DNA of 64,000 nucleotides from Acidobacteriota bacterium (lineage in GTDB: Bacteria > Acidobacteriota > Terriglobia > Bryobacterales > Bryobacteraceae), in contig JACPNQ010000036.1 in NCBI GenBank assembly GCA_016185425.1, positions 1 through 64,000 of the forward strand, in the 5' to 3' direction. The translations under genes were made by a program, and so were the position numbers. Shown piece by piece: positions 34,749 to 44,247 of this stretch (position 1 is the first letter of the stretch; every line of letters starts with the position of its first letter). Under the pieces are notes generated by a model. It ran no database searches, had not been told where the DNA came from, and was given only the letters and a program-made list of their open reading frames with translations.

Positions 34749-37246
34749 CGCTTCTTCTCTCTCTCTTCTTCCTCTTCATCGTCGGTCTCCACGGTGATAG
34801 GCGCGAAAACGGCTCGTGGCGGCGCGGGGTAGGGTGTGTCCCAGCCCCGCGCGTCTGCCCATAGAATGCGGTTCAGTTTTTCCGAAGGAACGGCGTCGGG
34901 CACTTCGAATCGCATTTTCATTGACGCCCGTGCGGCTTCTTTCGCTTTTCCCTTCAGCGCGGCCAGCGGCGGGTTCACATCGAAAAGCGACTGCTTCGGC
35001 ATCTCAGAGGTAAACGGCGTCAGGTCCGCGTGATCCGTGAATGAATCCCGCATCTCATTCGCGATCAAATCGAAGAGGGACATCGTCGGGAGCCCGAGAA
35101 TCAGTTCCATCGTCTTCAGCATGCTCTGGTGCGAATAGAACGTGGAATCGATATGTCCACGTTTGACGTAGGGACTGATGGCAAGCGCCACAGTGCGGTG
35201 GCCATCCACGTGGTCAACGCCATTCTGCGCGTCGTCCTCGACAACGAAGATTGCCATCTTGGGCCAGAAGCGCGACTTCGTCAGCCCCTCAACAATTTGC
35301 CCCACGGCGAGGTCGTTGTCGGCTACCATCGATTTCGGTGTCGACGAGCCGGGTCGCGTGCCAGCCGTATGATCGCTGGGCAACAGCATGATGGAAAGGT
35401 TCGGCATCTTGCCGTCCTTCTCCCACTGCGCCAGATCTTCCAGGAATATCTGGGCGCGGACCACATCGGGAATACCGTGTGAGTAGCTGGGGAAGTAGGG
35501 CGCGAGGATTGTATTGAGCTTCGCGATCGGGGCCTTGATGTTCCAACGGCCCCGGTACTTCTCGCCGCGTTTCCATCCCTGCAGCAGCTCTTTCCGGACA
35601 GTGTGATTATCTGGCAGATGGCCGGCGTACTCACCGAATACGCGCACCGTTTTGCCGCGCGCCAGAGCGTAGTCCCACAGGAAGCCGCTCGATGAGTAGG
35701 CCAGCGGATCGGTGCCGTCAAACGGATAGCTGCGGCCATCGTAGCCGGGCCACAGACAGTAGGAAGTTTCATTCGCCTGCGTCGCCCACTGGTGGCCGTC
35801 CGCGCTGTTGCCGCCGGTGGCATAGAAGTTATCGAGCAGGACGAACTGCTCGGCGAGCCGGTGCTGATTCGGGGTCACATCGCGGCCGAACATCGTCAGC
35901 GAGGGTTCGCTGTTGCCCTTGCCGATGTCGCCGAAGACCTGGTCGTACGTGCGGTTTTCCTTGATGATGTAGACGACGTGCTCGATGTGCGACGGGTCGC
36001 CACTACGTGCGGGAAGGGCTGTGGGAGTGGAAGATGGGGCAATCGGCGTGCCCGCGCCGGCCATGTGATTGTTCTCTGTCACGGCCGTGGTCCACGATGC
36101 GAGTTGCGGCGAAGTTGGCAGGTCGATCACTTGCACGGAGCCGCGATTGGCATGAACGAAGCGGCGGTCCGGTTTGTCGCTCCAACCCGACCCGGCGCCC
36201 AGCAACGCGCCGACCGCCAATCGCTTGCCGTCCGGACTGAGCGCCAGGCTGCTGGGATACCAGTAGGTGGGAATGGCGCCTTCGGCCGCGCCCCCCAAAG
36301 TCTTCAGAACCAGAACTGCGTTAATACCGCCGCATGCGACAAACAGCCGGGCACCGTCGGCCGACACGGCGAGAGAGGCAGGCGCGATGCCGAAAGCCTT
36401 CCGCGCAAACGGCTGCAAGGGCCAGGTTGCGATGACAGCTTGCGTGCGTGTGTCGATAACGCTGATCGAGTCCGAGTTCGTATTGGCCACGTAGAGGCGC
36501 GACCGGGGCTCATCCCACGCCAGCGCTGTCGGATGCAAGCCGACGGCAATGGTGTGCGTCACTTTCCCCGTGGCGATATCGACGCGCGAAACGGTTCCGC
36601 TCGCCGCCACGCCGCGCGAGTCGACCAGGACCTTGTCCGCCGCCGGCGCGAGCCCGGTGGGCGCGGAGATCTCACTCGTCTTCGGAACGCGGCCGCCCCA
36701 GTTGCCGACATAGGCAACACTGCCCGTGGCATCCACCGCAAGGCCGACCGGCGCGATACCAGTATCCACACGCGCTGCAATACTACCATCGGCGTTTACA
36801 ACGGCCAGCTTGTTCTCAAAGGCCAACGCCGCGAACACACGCCCGCCTCGCTCACGCACCGCGCCCGCCTGGCTCCGCCCCAATTCGACCGCGCGCTGAT
36901 CCGCGCCCCGGTGTAGCCACACCTTGCCCTCGCGCTGGAATAGCCACGCCGGACCATTACCGTCGATCGCCTGAATGCCGCCCCGTCCCTTCTCCGGAAC
37001 ATGCAGCAACACTTTATTCTGCTGCCAATCCATGCGGTACATCCCGATCCCGGTTAGCACCTGAATCTCATTCGCCGAGCGGAACTGTACGCCGTAGACG
37101 CGTCCCTGGAAGACAGTTGGCACACCGGCGGGCGAGATGGATTGACGCGTCGTGACCACGCCGGGATCGGTCGCGGCGCGCGCCGGACGTTCGATAGTTT
37201 GCGCTGTCAGCAGGCTGGAGAACGCGAGAAGTCGCCAAAAAGACAT
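34745..37246 (-). CDS. Secreted beta-propeller / phosphoesterase fusion protein
   Basis: The protein has 833 residues from the ATG at 37246 (FWRLLAFSSLLTAQ signal). Residues about 30-420 carry YVTN-like propeller repeats (AYVGNWGGRVP, RLYVANTNSDSISVIDTRT, RLFVACGGINAVLVL). From about 440 there is a phosphoesterase domain of the acid phosphatase/phospholipase C type: HVVYIIKENRTYDQVFGD, FYATGGNSADGHQWATQA, MLLPSDHT and VVEDDAQNGVDHVDGHR. The metal-binding aspartates and histidines of the last two motifs are present. The substrate is unknown. The C-terminal tail DEEEEEREKK is highly acidic. Upstream in-frame codons to 37495 are rejected. Confidence 0.88.
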   Translation of the reverse strand: MSFWRLLAFSSLLTAQTIERPARAATDPGVVTTRQSISPAGVPTVFQGRVYGVQFRSANEIQVLTGIGMYRMDWQQNKVLLHVPEKGRGGIQAIDGNGPAWLFQREGKVWLHRGADQRAVELGRSQAGAVRERGGRVFAALAFENKLAVVNADGSIAARVDTGIAPVGLAVDATGSVAYVGNWGGRVPKTSEISAPTGLAPAADKVLVDSRGVAASGTVSRVDIATGKVTHTIAVGLHPTALAWDEPRSRLYVANTNSDSISVIDTRTQAVIATWPLQPFARKAFGIAPASLAVSADGARLFVACGGINAVLVLKTLGGAAEGAIPTYWYPSSLALSPDGKRLAVGALLGAGSGWSDKPDRRFVHANRGSVQVIDLPTSPQLASWTTAVTENNHMAGAGTPIAPSSTPTALPARSGDPSHIEHVVYIIKENRTYDQVFGDIGKGNSEPSLTMFGRDVTPNQHRLAEQFVLLDNFYATGGNSADGHQWATQANETSYCLWPGYDGRSYPFDGTDPLAYSSSGFLWDYALARGKTVRVFGEYAGHLPDNHTVRKELLQGWKRGEKYRGRWNIKAPIAKLNTILAPYFPSYSHGIPDVVRAQIFLEDLAQWEKDGKMPNLSIMLLPSDHTAGTRPGSSTPKSMVADNDLAVGQIVEGLTKSRFWPKMAIFVVEDDAQNGVDHVDGHRTVALAISPYVKRGHIDSTFYSHQSMLKTMELILGLPTMSLFDLIANEMRDSFTDHADLTPFTSEMPKQSLFDVNPPLAALKGKAKEAARASMKMRFEVPDAVPSEKLNRILWADARGWDTPYPAPPRAVFAPITVETDDEEEEEREKKR

Positions 37247-37339
37247 GGAGTTATTGTAGGCGCAGAATGTGAACGGAAGATGGCAGAGTTGCATTTTGAT
37301 GCCCGGCTGTGGCAGTCTGATTAGTTTTCCTGCCACAAA

Positions 37340-38302
37340 ATGCCGCCTAAATACGTTCGCGTACTTTACCATGACCACTGTTTCGACGGCTCGGCGTCGG
37401 CTGCGTTTTTCAGCCAGTTCTACCAGGACCACGTCGACCCCGCCGCCATGTTCCGTTACACCGGGATGGCGCACACAGCCGATCAACTGTTTCAAGACTC
37501 ATTGTTCGATGGCGACGAGAATGCGATTGTCGATTTCAAATACTCGCCGCACCCGGCGCTGACCTGGTGGTTCGATCATCATCAGAGCGCGTTTCTAAGC
37601 CCGGCCGACGCACAGCATTTTCGGGAGCAGCGGCACGGCAACTTTTTTTTCGATCCGACATTCCGGTCCTGCACGCTGTTCATCGCAACAGTGGCCAAAG
37701 AAAAGTTCGGCTATCAAAATGCGGCGCTGGATGAGCTTGTCCGCTGGGCGGATATCATCGATGGCGCACAGTATAAGAGCGCCGAAGAGGCCGTTGGCCT
37801 TGGCTCGGCGGCGATGAAACTGACACTTGTGATCGAATCCGCCAAAGGTTCCGATATCGTGCAAAAGATCATCGGCTACATGCGGACTATGCCGCTGGAC
37901 GAAATTATCGCGCTGCCGGAGATCGAGACCGTCTACCGCCCGCTGCACGAACGGCATTTGAGATCGATCGACCTGATTCGCGGCCGGTCCACCGCCGACG
38001 GAACGGTCGTGTTCTTCGATCTGGTCGAGGACGGCGTGGAAGGCTACAACAAGTTCATCCCGTACTACCTGTTCCCGAGCAATGTCTATACGGTGTCGGT
38101 CAGCACATCCACGTTCCGCACCAAAGTGAGCGTAGGTTCCAACCCATGGCAAGCCGATCGCGTGACGCACAATCTGGCGACGATTTGTGAACGGTACGGC
38201 GGCGGAGGGCATCCCAAAGTGGGCGCCATCAGCTTCCCGATCGGCGCCGTCGACGAAGCACGCAGGGCCGCCGGCGAGATTGTCGCGGAGCTACACAGTT
38301 AG
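37340..38302 (+). CDS. DHH-superfamily phosphoesterase
   Basis: The protein has 320 residues. Near the N terminus VLYHDHCFDGSASA is the first metal motif (D-H-x-x-D-G-x-x-S/A), at about residue 80 TWWFDHHQS is the DHH box, and the C terminus ends in the DHHA1-like YGGGGHPKVGAISF. The family cleaves phosphodiesters in short nucleotides or cyclic dinucleotides, or inorganic polyphosphate; the exact member cannot be decided. No signal peptide is seen. It stands alone; its stop shares TTAG with the convergent gene. Confidence 0.88.
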   Translation: MPPKYVRVLYHDHCFDGSASAAFFSQFYQDHVDPAAMFRYTGMAHTADQLFQDSLFDGDENAIVDFKYSPHPALTWWFDHHQSAFLSPADAQHFREQRHGNFFFDPTFRSCTLFIATVAKEKFGYQNAALDELVRWADIIDGAQYKSAEEAVGLGSAAMKLTLVIESAKGSDIVQKIIGYMRTMPLDEIIALPEIETVYRPLHERHLRSIDLIRGRSTADGTVVFFDLVEDGVEGYNKFIPYYLFPSNVYTVSVSTSTFRTKVSVGSNPWQADRVTHNLATICERYGGGGHPKVGAISFPIGAVDEARRAAGEIVAELHS

Positions 38303-38727
38303 CGCATCGAAACTTTGTACCAGCGGTCCGGATCGGATTTGTTTCGCCGCCCCGTCGATGGCGGCGGAACGAGCACCGCTTCGCCCTGTTCCAATTCGAT
38401 GGTCGCCTTTGCTTCATAACCGGAAGGGGTGACCGGACTCACCGCGAGCCGCGGCTTACGGAGTTGCACCTGTTCCTGTTTCTCCACAACAGCGCGCAGA
38501 ACATTCTCCGACAGTCCGTGCCGCGCCAACAGGGCCAATGCGTCGGCGCTCGTATCAAACTGGGTCCGCTTCCCGCGAATCAAATCCACGAGCAGACTAT
38601 CGCCGAGCCCCGCCCGTGCGAGCACCACCAGGCCTTCATTGGTAAGAATATGGCGCGGGAGCGGGATAGGCTCCGGCTCGGCCGCCAGGCAGGATACAAC
38701 CGCCAGGAATCCAATAAGTATCCGCAT
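38299..38727 (-). CDS. Secreted hypothetical protein, 142 residues
   Basis: A signal peptide (RILIGFLAVVSCLA) is followed by a helical segment ILTNEGLVVLARAGLGDSLLVDLIRGKRTQFDTSADALALLARHG. This helical motif (an x-N-E-x-x-x-x-L-x-x-A-G-L start and F-D-T-S-x-D-A-L) is recurrent in acidobacterial exported proteins. The C-terminal third is proline- and charge-rich. No function can be assigned. It diverges from the Ig-like protein. Confidence 0.65.
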   Translation of the reverse strand: MRILIGFLAVVSCLAAEPEPIPLPRHILTNEGLVVLARAGLGDSLLVDLIRGKRTQFDTSADALALLARHGLSENVLRAVVEKQEQVQLRKPRLAVSPVTPSGYEAKATIELEQGEAVLVPPPSTGRRNKSDPDRWYKVSMR

Positions 38728-38792
38728 ATCCCTGCTTATCGCCCCTCTCCACTTTCTCTTGAATTATTTCTTCCATTCCCGATAAGCCACAT

Positions 38793-39722
38793 ATGCTCCT
38801 CGCTCTCCTTCTCTCCTTCCCGGACGCACTGCTCAACCGGCCGTACGTACCTGAGGTCCGGACGGAGCGAGCCTCCGCGCGTTGCCCTTCTCCTGCCATA
38901 GCGATTCGCCTGGCCGGGGGCGCGCTGCCGCCGGGCATGACGCTGACAGGCCGCGGCGAGTTGGAAGGTACACCCACGAAACCCGGGCAATACTCCTTCC
39001 ACATCGAAGTCTTCGACGGCTGCCTTCGCCGAATCGAGGAGCGCCATCTCCGCGTCATCCATGCGCCTATCCTGATCGCCGAAGCGGCGGTGCGAGAATT
39101 CCGATGCGTCCATGGCGCGCCTCCATTTTCCGCAGGCATCGTCCGTGTCTCCGGATCGGCGCCCGGCCGCGCTTATAACGCGGACGTCCTCGATGGGAAC
39201 TGGCTGCGGACAGCGATGCGCGAAGGAGAGCTGCCCTCCGCGGCCTCCGCCTTTGAGAGCGATGCGCTGCAATTGACGATTGACCCGGGCAACCTGCCGC
39301 CCGGCGACTACTCGGCGCGCCTTCGCGTCTCGGCGTGGCAGGGCGCCAACGCGCCGGAACTCCTCTTCCGCTTGCATGTCGATTCGCCCCAAAGCGTTTT
39401 CGCGCCCATCCCCTTGCCAATGGCGACAGCCACCGCGCTGCCGCCGATCGATCTCCCGAACGTCCAGATCGTCCTCCCTCCGCCGCTCATCATTCCCGAG
39501 CCGCCGGCGCCACAGCGGCCATATATGCAGCCAAAGCCAGGGTCAGCCGGCAAGGGGTCGCGGATACAGTCGAACGGCCGCTCTCGCGTGCTGCCCTTCC
39601 CAAAGGTGACTATTCCGCGAAAGCCCGCCGCGACAGGAACAGCCCCGGAGCGAACCAAACCGGCAGCGATGCCGCCGCCGGAACCAGCCGCGCCGCATGC
39701 CAAGCCGAAGGCGGCCCACTAA
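38793..39722 (+). CDS. Secreted protein with putative Ig (He_PIG) domains and a proline-rich tail
   Basis: The protein has 309 residues. The short hydrophobic start LLALLLSFPDALL may be a signal. The first domain carries LPPGMTLTGRGELEGTPTKPG, typical of putative Ig He_PIG repeats, in which a polypeptide binding face is built from beta strands. A second Ig-like domain follows (GNLPPGDYSARLRVSA). From about residue 215 onward the sequence is proline- and alanine-rich and low in complexity. A surface or cell-wall-associated role is likely. The stop shares CTAA with ribE. Confidence 0.65.
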   Translation: MLLALLLSFPDALLNRPYVPEVRTERASARCPSPAIAIRLAGGALPPGMTLTGRGELEGTPTKPGQYSFHIEVFDGCLRRIEERHLRVIHAPILIAEAAVREFRCVHGAPPFSAGIVRVSGSAPGRAYNADVLDGNWLRTAMREGELPSAASAFESDALQLTIDPGNLPPGDYSARLRVSAWQGANAPELLFRLHVDSPQSVFAPIPLPMATATALPPIDLPNVQIVLPPPLIIPEPPAPQRPYMQPKPGSAGKGSRIQSNGRSRVLPFPKVTIPRKPAATGTAPERTKPAAMPPPEPAAPHAKPKAAH

Positions 39723-40324
39723 TTGTCTGATCCCCGCCCCTGCATCAGCTTTTCCACGTATTTGGCCAATACGTCTGTTTCCAGATTCACGCGGCCACCC
39801 GGCTGATAGCCGCCAAGCGTGGTCTTCTCAAACGTATGGGGAATGATCGTCACCCCCATCACGCGACTCTCCATCGACGCAATTGTCAAACTGATGCCGT
39901 CAATCGCTACCGACCCCTTCCAAACCAGGTAGCGGTCCAGTTCCTCGGGAACGCCCACGCGCAGCCACCAGTTGTCGTTGCCGATCGAACTCAGCCCCAG
40001 AAACTCGCCCGTTCCATCCACGTGCCCCTGCACGATGTGCCCGCCCAGGCGTCCCGACGCTGACATGGGCCGTTCCAGGTTCACGCGCCGTCCTGGCCGC
40101 AAATCGCCGAGATTCGTACGCGCCATCGTCTCCGGAGCAATATCTGCCGCGAAGCTGTCCGGACGCAGATCCACTGCTGTCAGGCACACGCCATTCACTG
40201 CAATACTCGCGCCCGCGAATGCATCGCTCAACACCGTCGAGCACCCGATTCGCAACCGCGCCCCGTCCCCGCGCCGCTCCATCGACACAACCGACCCCAA
40301 CTCCTCCACGATCCCGGTAAACAT
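39719..40324 (-). CDS. ribE: Riboflavin synthase, alpha subunit
   Basis: The protein has 201 residues and catalyses the dismutation of two 6,7-dimethyl-8-ribityllumazines to riboflavin. It begins MFTGIVEELGSV and contains the two tandem barrels: first IAVNGVCLTAVD and GHIVQGHVDGTG, then SVAIDGISLTIAS and IPHTFEKTTLG. Both halves have the paired motifs of the family. It overlaps ribD by one base (stop and start share the base at 40324). The two follow ftsY on the minus strand. Confidence 0.95.
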   Translation of the reverse strand: MFTGIVEELGSVVSMERRGDGARLRIGCSTVLSDAFAGASIAVNGVCLTAVDLRPDSFAADIAPETMARTNLGDLRPGRRVNLERPMSASGRLGGHIVQGHVDGTGEFLGLSSIGNDNWWLRVGVPEELDRYLVWKGSVAIDGISLTIASMESRVMGVTIIPHTFEKTTLGGYQPGGRVNLETDVLAKYVEKLMQGRGSDN

Positions 40325-41433
40325 CAGGACCGAGCCCCCCGCGCCACCCAGGCTTCCACCGCGAATTCATCGCGACTCATCGTGTGCAAACGGACATCGC
40401 GCAGCAGCATCGCGTCCGCGCGGCGCCTCCGTCCGCGCCCGCCCGCAACCGGTAAAGACTGCAGTCCGCCGAAAATCTTCGGTGCGTAGTAGAAGAAGAC
40501 CTTGTCGACAATACCCGAATCGAGCGCGGCGCCGTTCACCTTGCTGCCCGCTTCGATCATCAGGGATTGATATTGCCGGCCCGCCAGCAATTCCACCAGC
40601 GCCCGCAGATTCGTACGGCCATCGGGCCCGTCGAGAACAACCACCTCCACACCCTCTTTCTCAAGCGCCCGCCGCCGGTCCCCATTCGCCGCCGAAGTCG
40701 TTGCCACCAGCAAATCGCGCGGCCCCCTGCGCACCATCTGCGAGTCCGGCCGCACGCGCAACTGCGAGTCGAGCACAATGCGCAACAATGGCCGGCTGCG
40801 CGGCAGGCCAGTGCGGTCCGTCAACGCACAGTCATCGGCTTCCACGGTACCAATCCCGGTAAGAATGGCGTCGGTCCTGTGCCGAAGCTGCTGCACGTGC
40901 GCCCGCGCCTGCTCGGATGTAATCCATCCCTTGTTGTCGTCGGGCGCGGCGATCTTGCCGTCCAGTGTCAACGCGCTCTTCAACGTCACCAGCGGCCGCC
41001 GCTCGCGCATGTAGAAGCAGAACGCCTCGTTCAGCGCCTCCGCTTCGGCCGCGTGCCGCGTCGAAACGGCCGCAGGAATCCCAGCCGCGCGCAGCCGCGC
41101 GAACCCTTGCCCGCTCACCAGCGGATTGGGATCTTCCATCGCCGCCACAACCGAGCCCACGCCCGCCGCAATCAGCGCATCCGTGCACGGCCCCGTGCGG
41201 CCCTCATGCGAACACGGTTCAAGCGTCAGGTACAGCGTCGCTCCGCGCGCCAGGTCCCCAGCCTCCTCCAGCGCCACAATCTCGGCGTGCCGCCGATTCG
41301 CAAAGGTGTGATAGCCCCGCCCCACCACCTGCCCGTCCTTCACCAGCACGGCGCCAACAGCCGGGTTCGGACTTGTCTGCCCCAGCCCCTTCCGCGCTTC
41401 GGCGAACGCCTCGGCCATGTAGTCAATCGTCAT
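40324..41433 (-). CDS. ribD: Bifunctional diaminohydroxyphosphoribosylaminopyrimidine deaminase / 5-amino-6-ribosylaminouracil reductase
   Basis: RibD has 369 residues and does steps two and three of riboflavin synthesis. The N-terminal deaminase domain shows the zinc motif RRHAEIVALEEAG and LTLEPCSHEGRTGPCTDAL. The C-terminal reductase has LTLDGKIA near residue 158, SEQARAHVQQLRHRTDAI, LRIVLDSQLRV and LMIEAGSKVNGAAL. The start is 2 bases after the ftsY stop, so the three genes form one transcript. No FMN riboswitch is present because there is no leader. Confidence 0.95.
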   Translation of the reverse strand: MTIDYMAEAFAEARKGLGQTSPNPAVGAVLVKDGQVVGRGYHTFANRRHAEIVALEEAGDLARGATLYLTLEPCSHEGRTGPCTDALIAAGVGSVVAAMEDPNPLVSGQGFARLRAAGIPAAVSTRHAAEAEALNEAFCFYMRERRPLVTLKSALTLDGKIAAPDDNKGWITSEQARAHVQQLRHRTDAILTGIGTVEADDCALTDRTGLPRSRPLLRIVLDSQLRVRPDSQMVRRGPRDLLVATTSAANGDRRRALEKEGVEVVVLDGPDGRTNLRALVELLAGRQYQSLMIEAGSKVNGAALDSGIVDKVFFYYAPKIFGGLQSLPVAGGRGRRRRADAMLLRDVRLHTMSRDEFAVEAWVARGARS

Positions 41434-41435
41434 AA

Positions 41436-42383
41436 TCAGTCGAACAACGAGGCAATGTACTGCTCCGGATCGAATGGCAGCAGGTCCGTTACCTTCTCCC
41501 CAACGCCTACATAGCGGATTGGCAGATTCAACTCGCTGGAAATGGCGATCGCGATCCCGCCCTTCGCCGTTCCATCCAATTTCGTCAGCACAATTCCCGT
41601 CACCCCGCCCGCCTCGGTGAACTTACGCGCCTGCTCCAGCCCGTTCTGCCCCGTTGTCGCGTCCAGCACCAGGTAGACCTCATGCGGAGCGCCCGGAATC
41701 ACCCGCGCCGCCGTCCGGCGCATCTTGTCAAGCTCCGCCATCAGATTCTCTTTGGTGTGCAGGCGCCCCGCCGTGTCGACGATAACGGCATCCACCTTTC
41801 GCGCCTTCGAGGCCTGCAGAGCATCGAAGACCACGGCGCTCGGATCGGCGCCCGGATTCTGGCGAATAATGTCAGTGTCGGCGCGGTCGGCCCACACCGC
41901 CAGTTGTTCAATCGCCGCGGCGCGGAACGTGTCGGCTGCGGCCATGATGACCGTCCGCCCCTGCTCCTGCAGCCGGCGCGCCAGCTTACCGGTTGTCGTC
42001 GTCTTCCCCGCCCCGTTGACGCCTACCATCATGATCACCTGCGGCGGCTCCGTCACGCGCGCTTCCGGGCGGTCGGCGGCCTGCAGAACTTCCAGCAGAT
42101 GCTGGCGGATCAGCGCCCGCAGTTCGCCCGCGTCGGCCACAAGATTCCGGTCCACGCGCTGACGGATCGTCTCCAGAACGCCGGTCGCCGTGCGCACGCC
42201 GACGTCGGCGGTGATAAGCGCATACTCCAGCTCATCCAACAGATCCGCGTCGATCTGTTTCTTGCCGTGAACGGCATCCTCAATGCGGTTCACCAGTCCG
42301 GCGCGGGTCTTTTCAATGCCCTGTTTCAGGCGGTCTAACAGGCTCCCGCCGCCTTCGCCCGAGCCAAAAATGGAAGAAATCAT
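41436..42383 (-). CDS. ftsY: Signal recognition particle receptor FtsY
   Basis: FtsY (315 residues) is the GTPase that receives ribosome-nascent-chain complexes at the membrane. The N domain occupies residues 10-110, and the G domain shows G1 GVNGAGKTTTTGKLA (121-135), G2/G3 DTFRAAAIEQL and DTAGRLHTKENLM, and G4 TKLDGTAKGG. The acidic A domain of E. coli is missing, as in many bacteria. I chose the ATG at 42383 with an upstream GGAA; ATGs at 42395 and 42410 also fit, and the much longer upstream reading into the kinase gene is a shadow. Confidence 0.93.
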   Translation of the reverse strand: MISSIFGSGEGGGSLLDRLKQGIEKTRAGLVNRIEDAVHGKKQIDADLLDELEYALITADVGVRTATGVLETIRQRVDRNLVADAGELRALIRQHLLEVLQAADRPEARVTEPPQVIMMVGVNGAGKTTTTGKLARRLQEQGRTVIMAAADTFRAAAIEQLAVWADRADTDIIRQNPGADPSAVVFDALQASKARKVDAVIVDTAGRLHTKENLMAELDKMRRTAARVIPGAPHEVYLVLDATTGQNGLEQARKFTEAGGVTGIVLTKLDGTAKGGIAIAISSELNLPIRYVGVGEKVTDLLPFDPEQYIASLFD

Positions 42384-42464
42384 CCGAGATTCCATGATAC
42401 CAAGCCGCATTTTCTCCTCGTGGACGTGATGGGTCTGCCGATATGATTCACGCGTTACAATTGA

Positions 42465-44243
42465 ATGGTCGCAATGGATACAGCCCCGCAAGGGAAAATC
42501 GGGCGCTATGTCGTTCAAGGCGAACTTGGGCGTGGCGCAATGGGCGTCGTGTATCGTGCCCAGGACCCGGCCATCGGCCGAACCGTAGCTGTGAAGACGA
42601 TTCGCATCGGCCAGTTCAACGACGAGCGCGAGATCAAACACGTCCAGGACCGCATGATGCGCGAAGCGCAGGCGGCCGGCATTCTCTCGCACAACAACAT
42701 CGTCACCATCTACGACATTCAGCACGAAGAGGGTACCGCCTATATCTTCATGGAGTTTGTCGACGGCGAAACGCTCGAAAAGATGCTGCTTGCCGACACC
42801 CCGATCGACAAACAGCTCATCCTCCACATCCTGAAGCAAGCGGCCGAAGCGCTCGACTACGCCCATCAACGCGGTATCATCCATCGCGACGTAAAGCCCG
42901 CCAATATCATGGTGCGCCGCGATGGCGTCGCAAAAATCGCCGACTTCGGCATCGCGCGTATGCAGTCCCACCAGTTCACCCAGACTGGCCAGATTCTCGG
43001 CACCCCGAACTATATGTCCCCGGAGCAGATCTCCGGCCGCCCCGTCGACGGCCGTGCCGATCAATACTCGCTCGCCGTCATTCTCTACGAAGTCCTCACG
43101 GGCGAAAAACCGTTCGTCGCCGACTCGCTACCCACACTCCTCTTCCGCGTCGTTAGCGAAGCGCCGCAACCCGCCCCACGCCTCAACCCCACGCTCAGCG
43201 CCGCAATCGACGAGGTCCTCCAGCGCGCCCTGTCCAAGAGTCCGGCCGATCGATTTCCCTCCTGCTCCGAATTCGTTCGCACCCTCGAACGCGCCTGCCA
43301 AAACGCGCCCGGCTGGACCACGCTTGTCCGCGGCGGCGGTCTCTCCCAGCCGACGAACGTCGGCCCGGTGCCGCAACACCACCAGCCCGCGCCAAAACAC
43401 ATCGACCTTCCACACCAGGAACCGGCCGCCCCGCGCCCGGCCGCGCAACCCGCGGCGCCCGCGCCTGCCAAAAAACCGGTCATCCCGCCTGCCCAGCCCG
43501 TGCGGACCGCGCAAAGGCCGCGCACTCGCGCTAAGCAGGGTATCAACATGATGGCCGTCCTCGCGACCGCTCTTGCCGCGGCGCTCGTCGGAGCCGTCGC
43601 CATCGGGTACAAGCTAGTTCGCGATAAGCAGCAGCAACAACAGCAAATAGCCCGTGTGGACCCGGCACCGGCCAAGCCAGCCGATCCGGAACCGATAAAA
43701 CCAATCGACCCCAAGCCCTCGGCGCTTCCGAACACCGGCCCGCCCAAAACCATCCCGCAAAATACCCAGTTGCCGAAATCCGCCGACCCTCCGAAACCGG
43801 CCGATCCCAAACCCAACACGGGCGCCCTCATGGCCGTTGCCATCCGCACCGCTCCCGAAGGCGCGCACGTTGTCCTCGACGAAGGCAAGCTCCCGCCCTG
43901 CACTACGCCCTGTCTCCTGGAACTGCCCAGCGGCCGCCACACCGCCGCCCTGATGCTCGACACCTACAAGACCGAGATGCGCATCTTCTACGTGCCGCAG
44001 GACGCTTCCGTCAATGTGACACTCGAAAAGCGCAAGGGAATGCTGGAGATCAGCAGCACCCCGCAAGGCGCCACGGTCAGTATCGACGGCGTCGAGCATC
44101 CTCACAAAACTCCCGTCATCATTCCCGTTGTCGTCGGCAAACACACCGTCGTCGTCACGCTGCCGGGCAAGCCGCCCTACACCCAAACCTTCGAAATGCG
44201 CTCGGAAGCCACTATCAGTTTGCAGCCAACTTGGGCAAACTAG
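42465..44243 (+). CDS. Membrane Ser/Thr protein kinase with extracytoplasmic PEGA domains
   Basis: The protein has 592 residues. The kinase domain has the glycine loop LGRGAMGVVYRA, AVKTIRIG, the catalytic loop IIHRDVKPANI (about 137-147) and DFGIARM. A proline-rich linker precedes one membrane helix LATALAAALVGAVAIGYKL (about 364-384). The outer part is proline-rich and ends with two PEGA repeats, RTAPEGAHVVLDEGKLPPC and STPQGATVSIDGVEHP. It should sense an extracytoplasmic signal and phosphorylate cytoplasmic proteins; targets are unknown. The sulfite-oxidase-like gene starts 4 bases after it, hinting at common transcription. Confidence 0.93.
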   Translation: MVAMDTAPQGKIGRYVVQGELGRGAMGVVYRAQDPAIGRTVAVKTIRIGQFNDEREIKHVQDRMMREAQAAGILSHNNIVTIYDIQHEEGTAYIFMEFVDGETLEKMLLADTPIDKQLILHILKQAAEALDYAHQRGIIHRDVKPANIMVRRDGVAKIADFGIARMQSHQFTQTGQILGTPNYMSPEQISGRPVDGRADQYSLAVILYEVLTGEKPFVADSLPTLLFRVVSEAPQPAPRLNPTLSAAIDEVLQRALSKSPADRFPSCSEFVRTLERACQNAPGWTTLVRGGGLSQPTNVGPVPQHHQPAPKHIDLPHQEPAAPRPAAQPAAPAPAKKPVIPPAQPVRTAQRPRTRAKQGINMMAVLATALAAALVGAVAIGYKLVRDKQQQQQQIARVDPAPAKPADPEPIKPIDPKPSALPNTGPPKTIPQNTQLPKSADPPKPADPKPNTGALMAVAIRTAPEGAHVVLDEGKLPPCTTPCLLELPSGRHTAALMLDTYKTEMRIFYVPQDASVNVTLEKRKGMLEISSTPQGATVSIDGVEHPHKTPVIIPVVVGKHTVVVTLPGKPPYTQTFEMRSEATISLQPTWAN

Positions 44244-44247
44244 AGGA

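Noticed and set aside
35792..36916. Plus-strand frame of 374 codons opposite the propeller/phosphoesterase gene
   Set aside because: No family features and biased composition; a shadow of the minus-strand gene.
40324..41435. FMN riboswitch before ribD
   Set aside because: ribD starts 2 bases after the ftsY stop, leaving no leader.
42384..43064. N-terminal extension of ftsY by about 227 codons
   Set aside because: It runs antisense through the kinase domain (HRDVKPAN); FtsY starts at MISSIFGSG.
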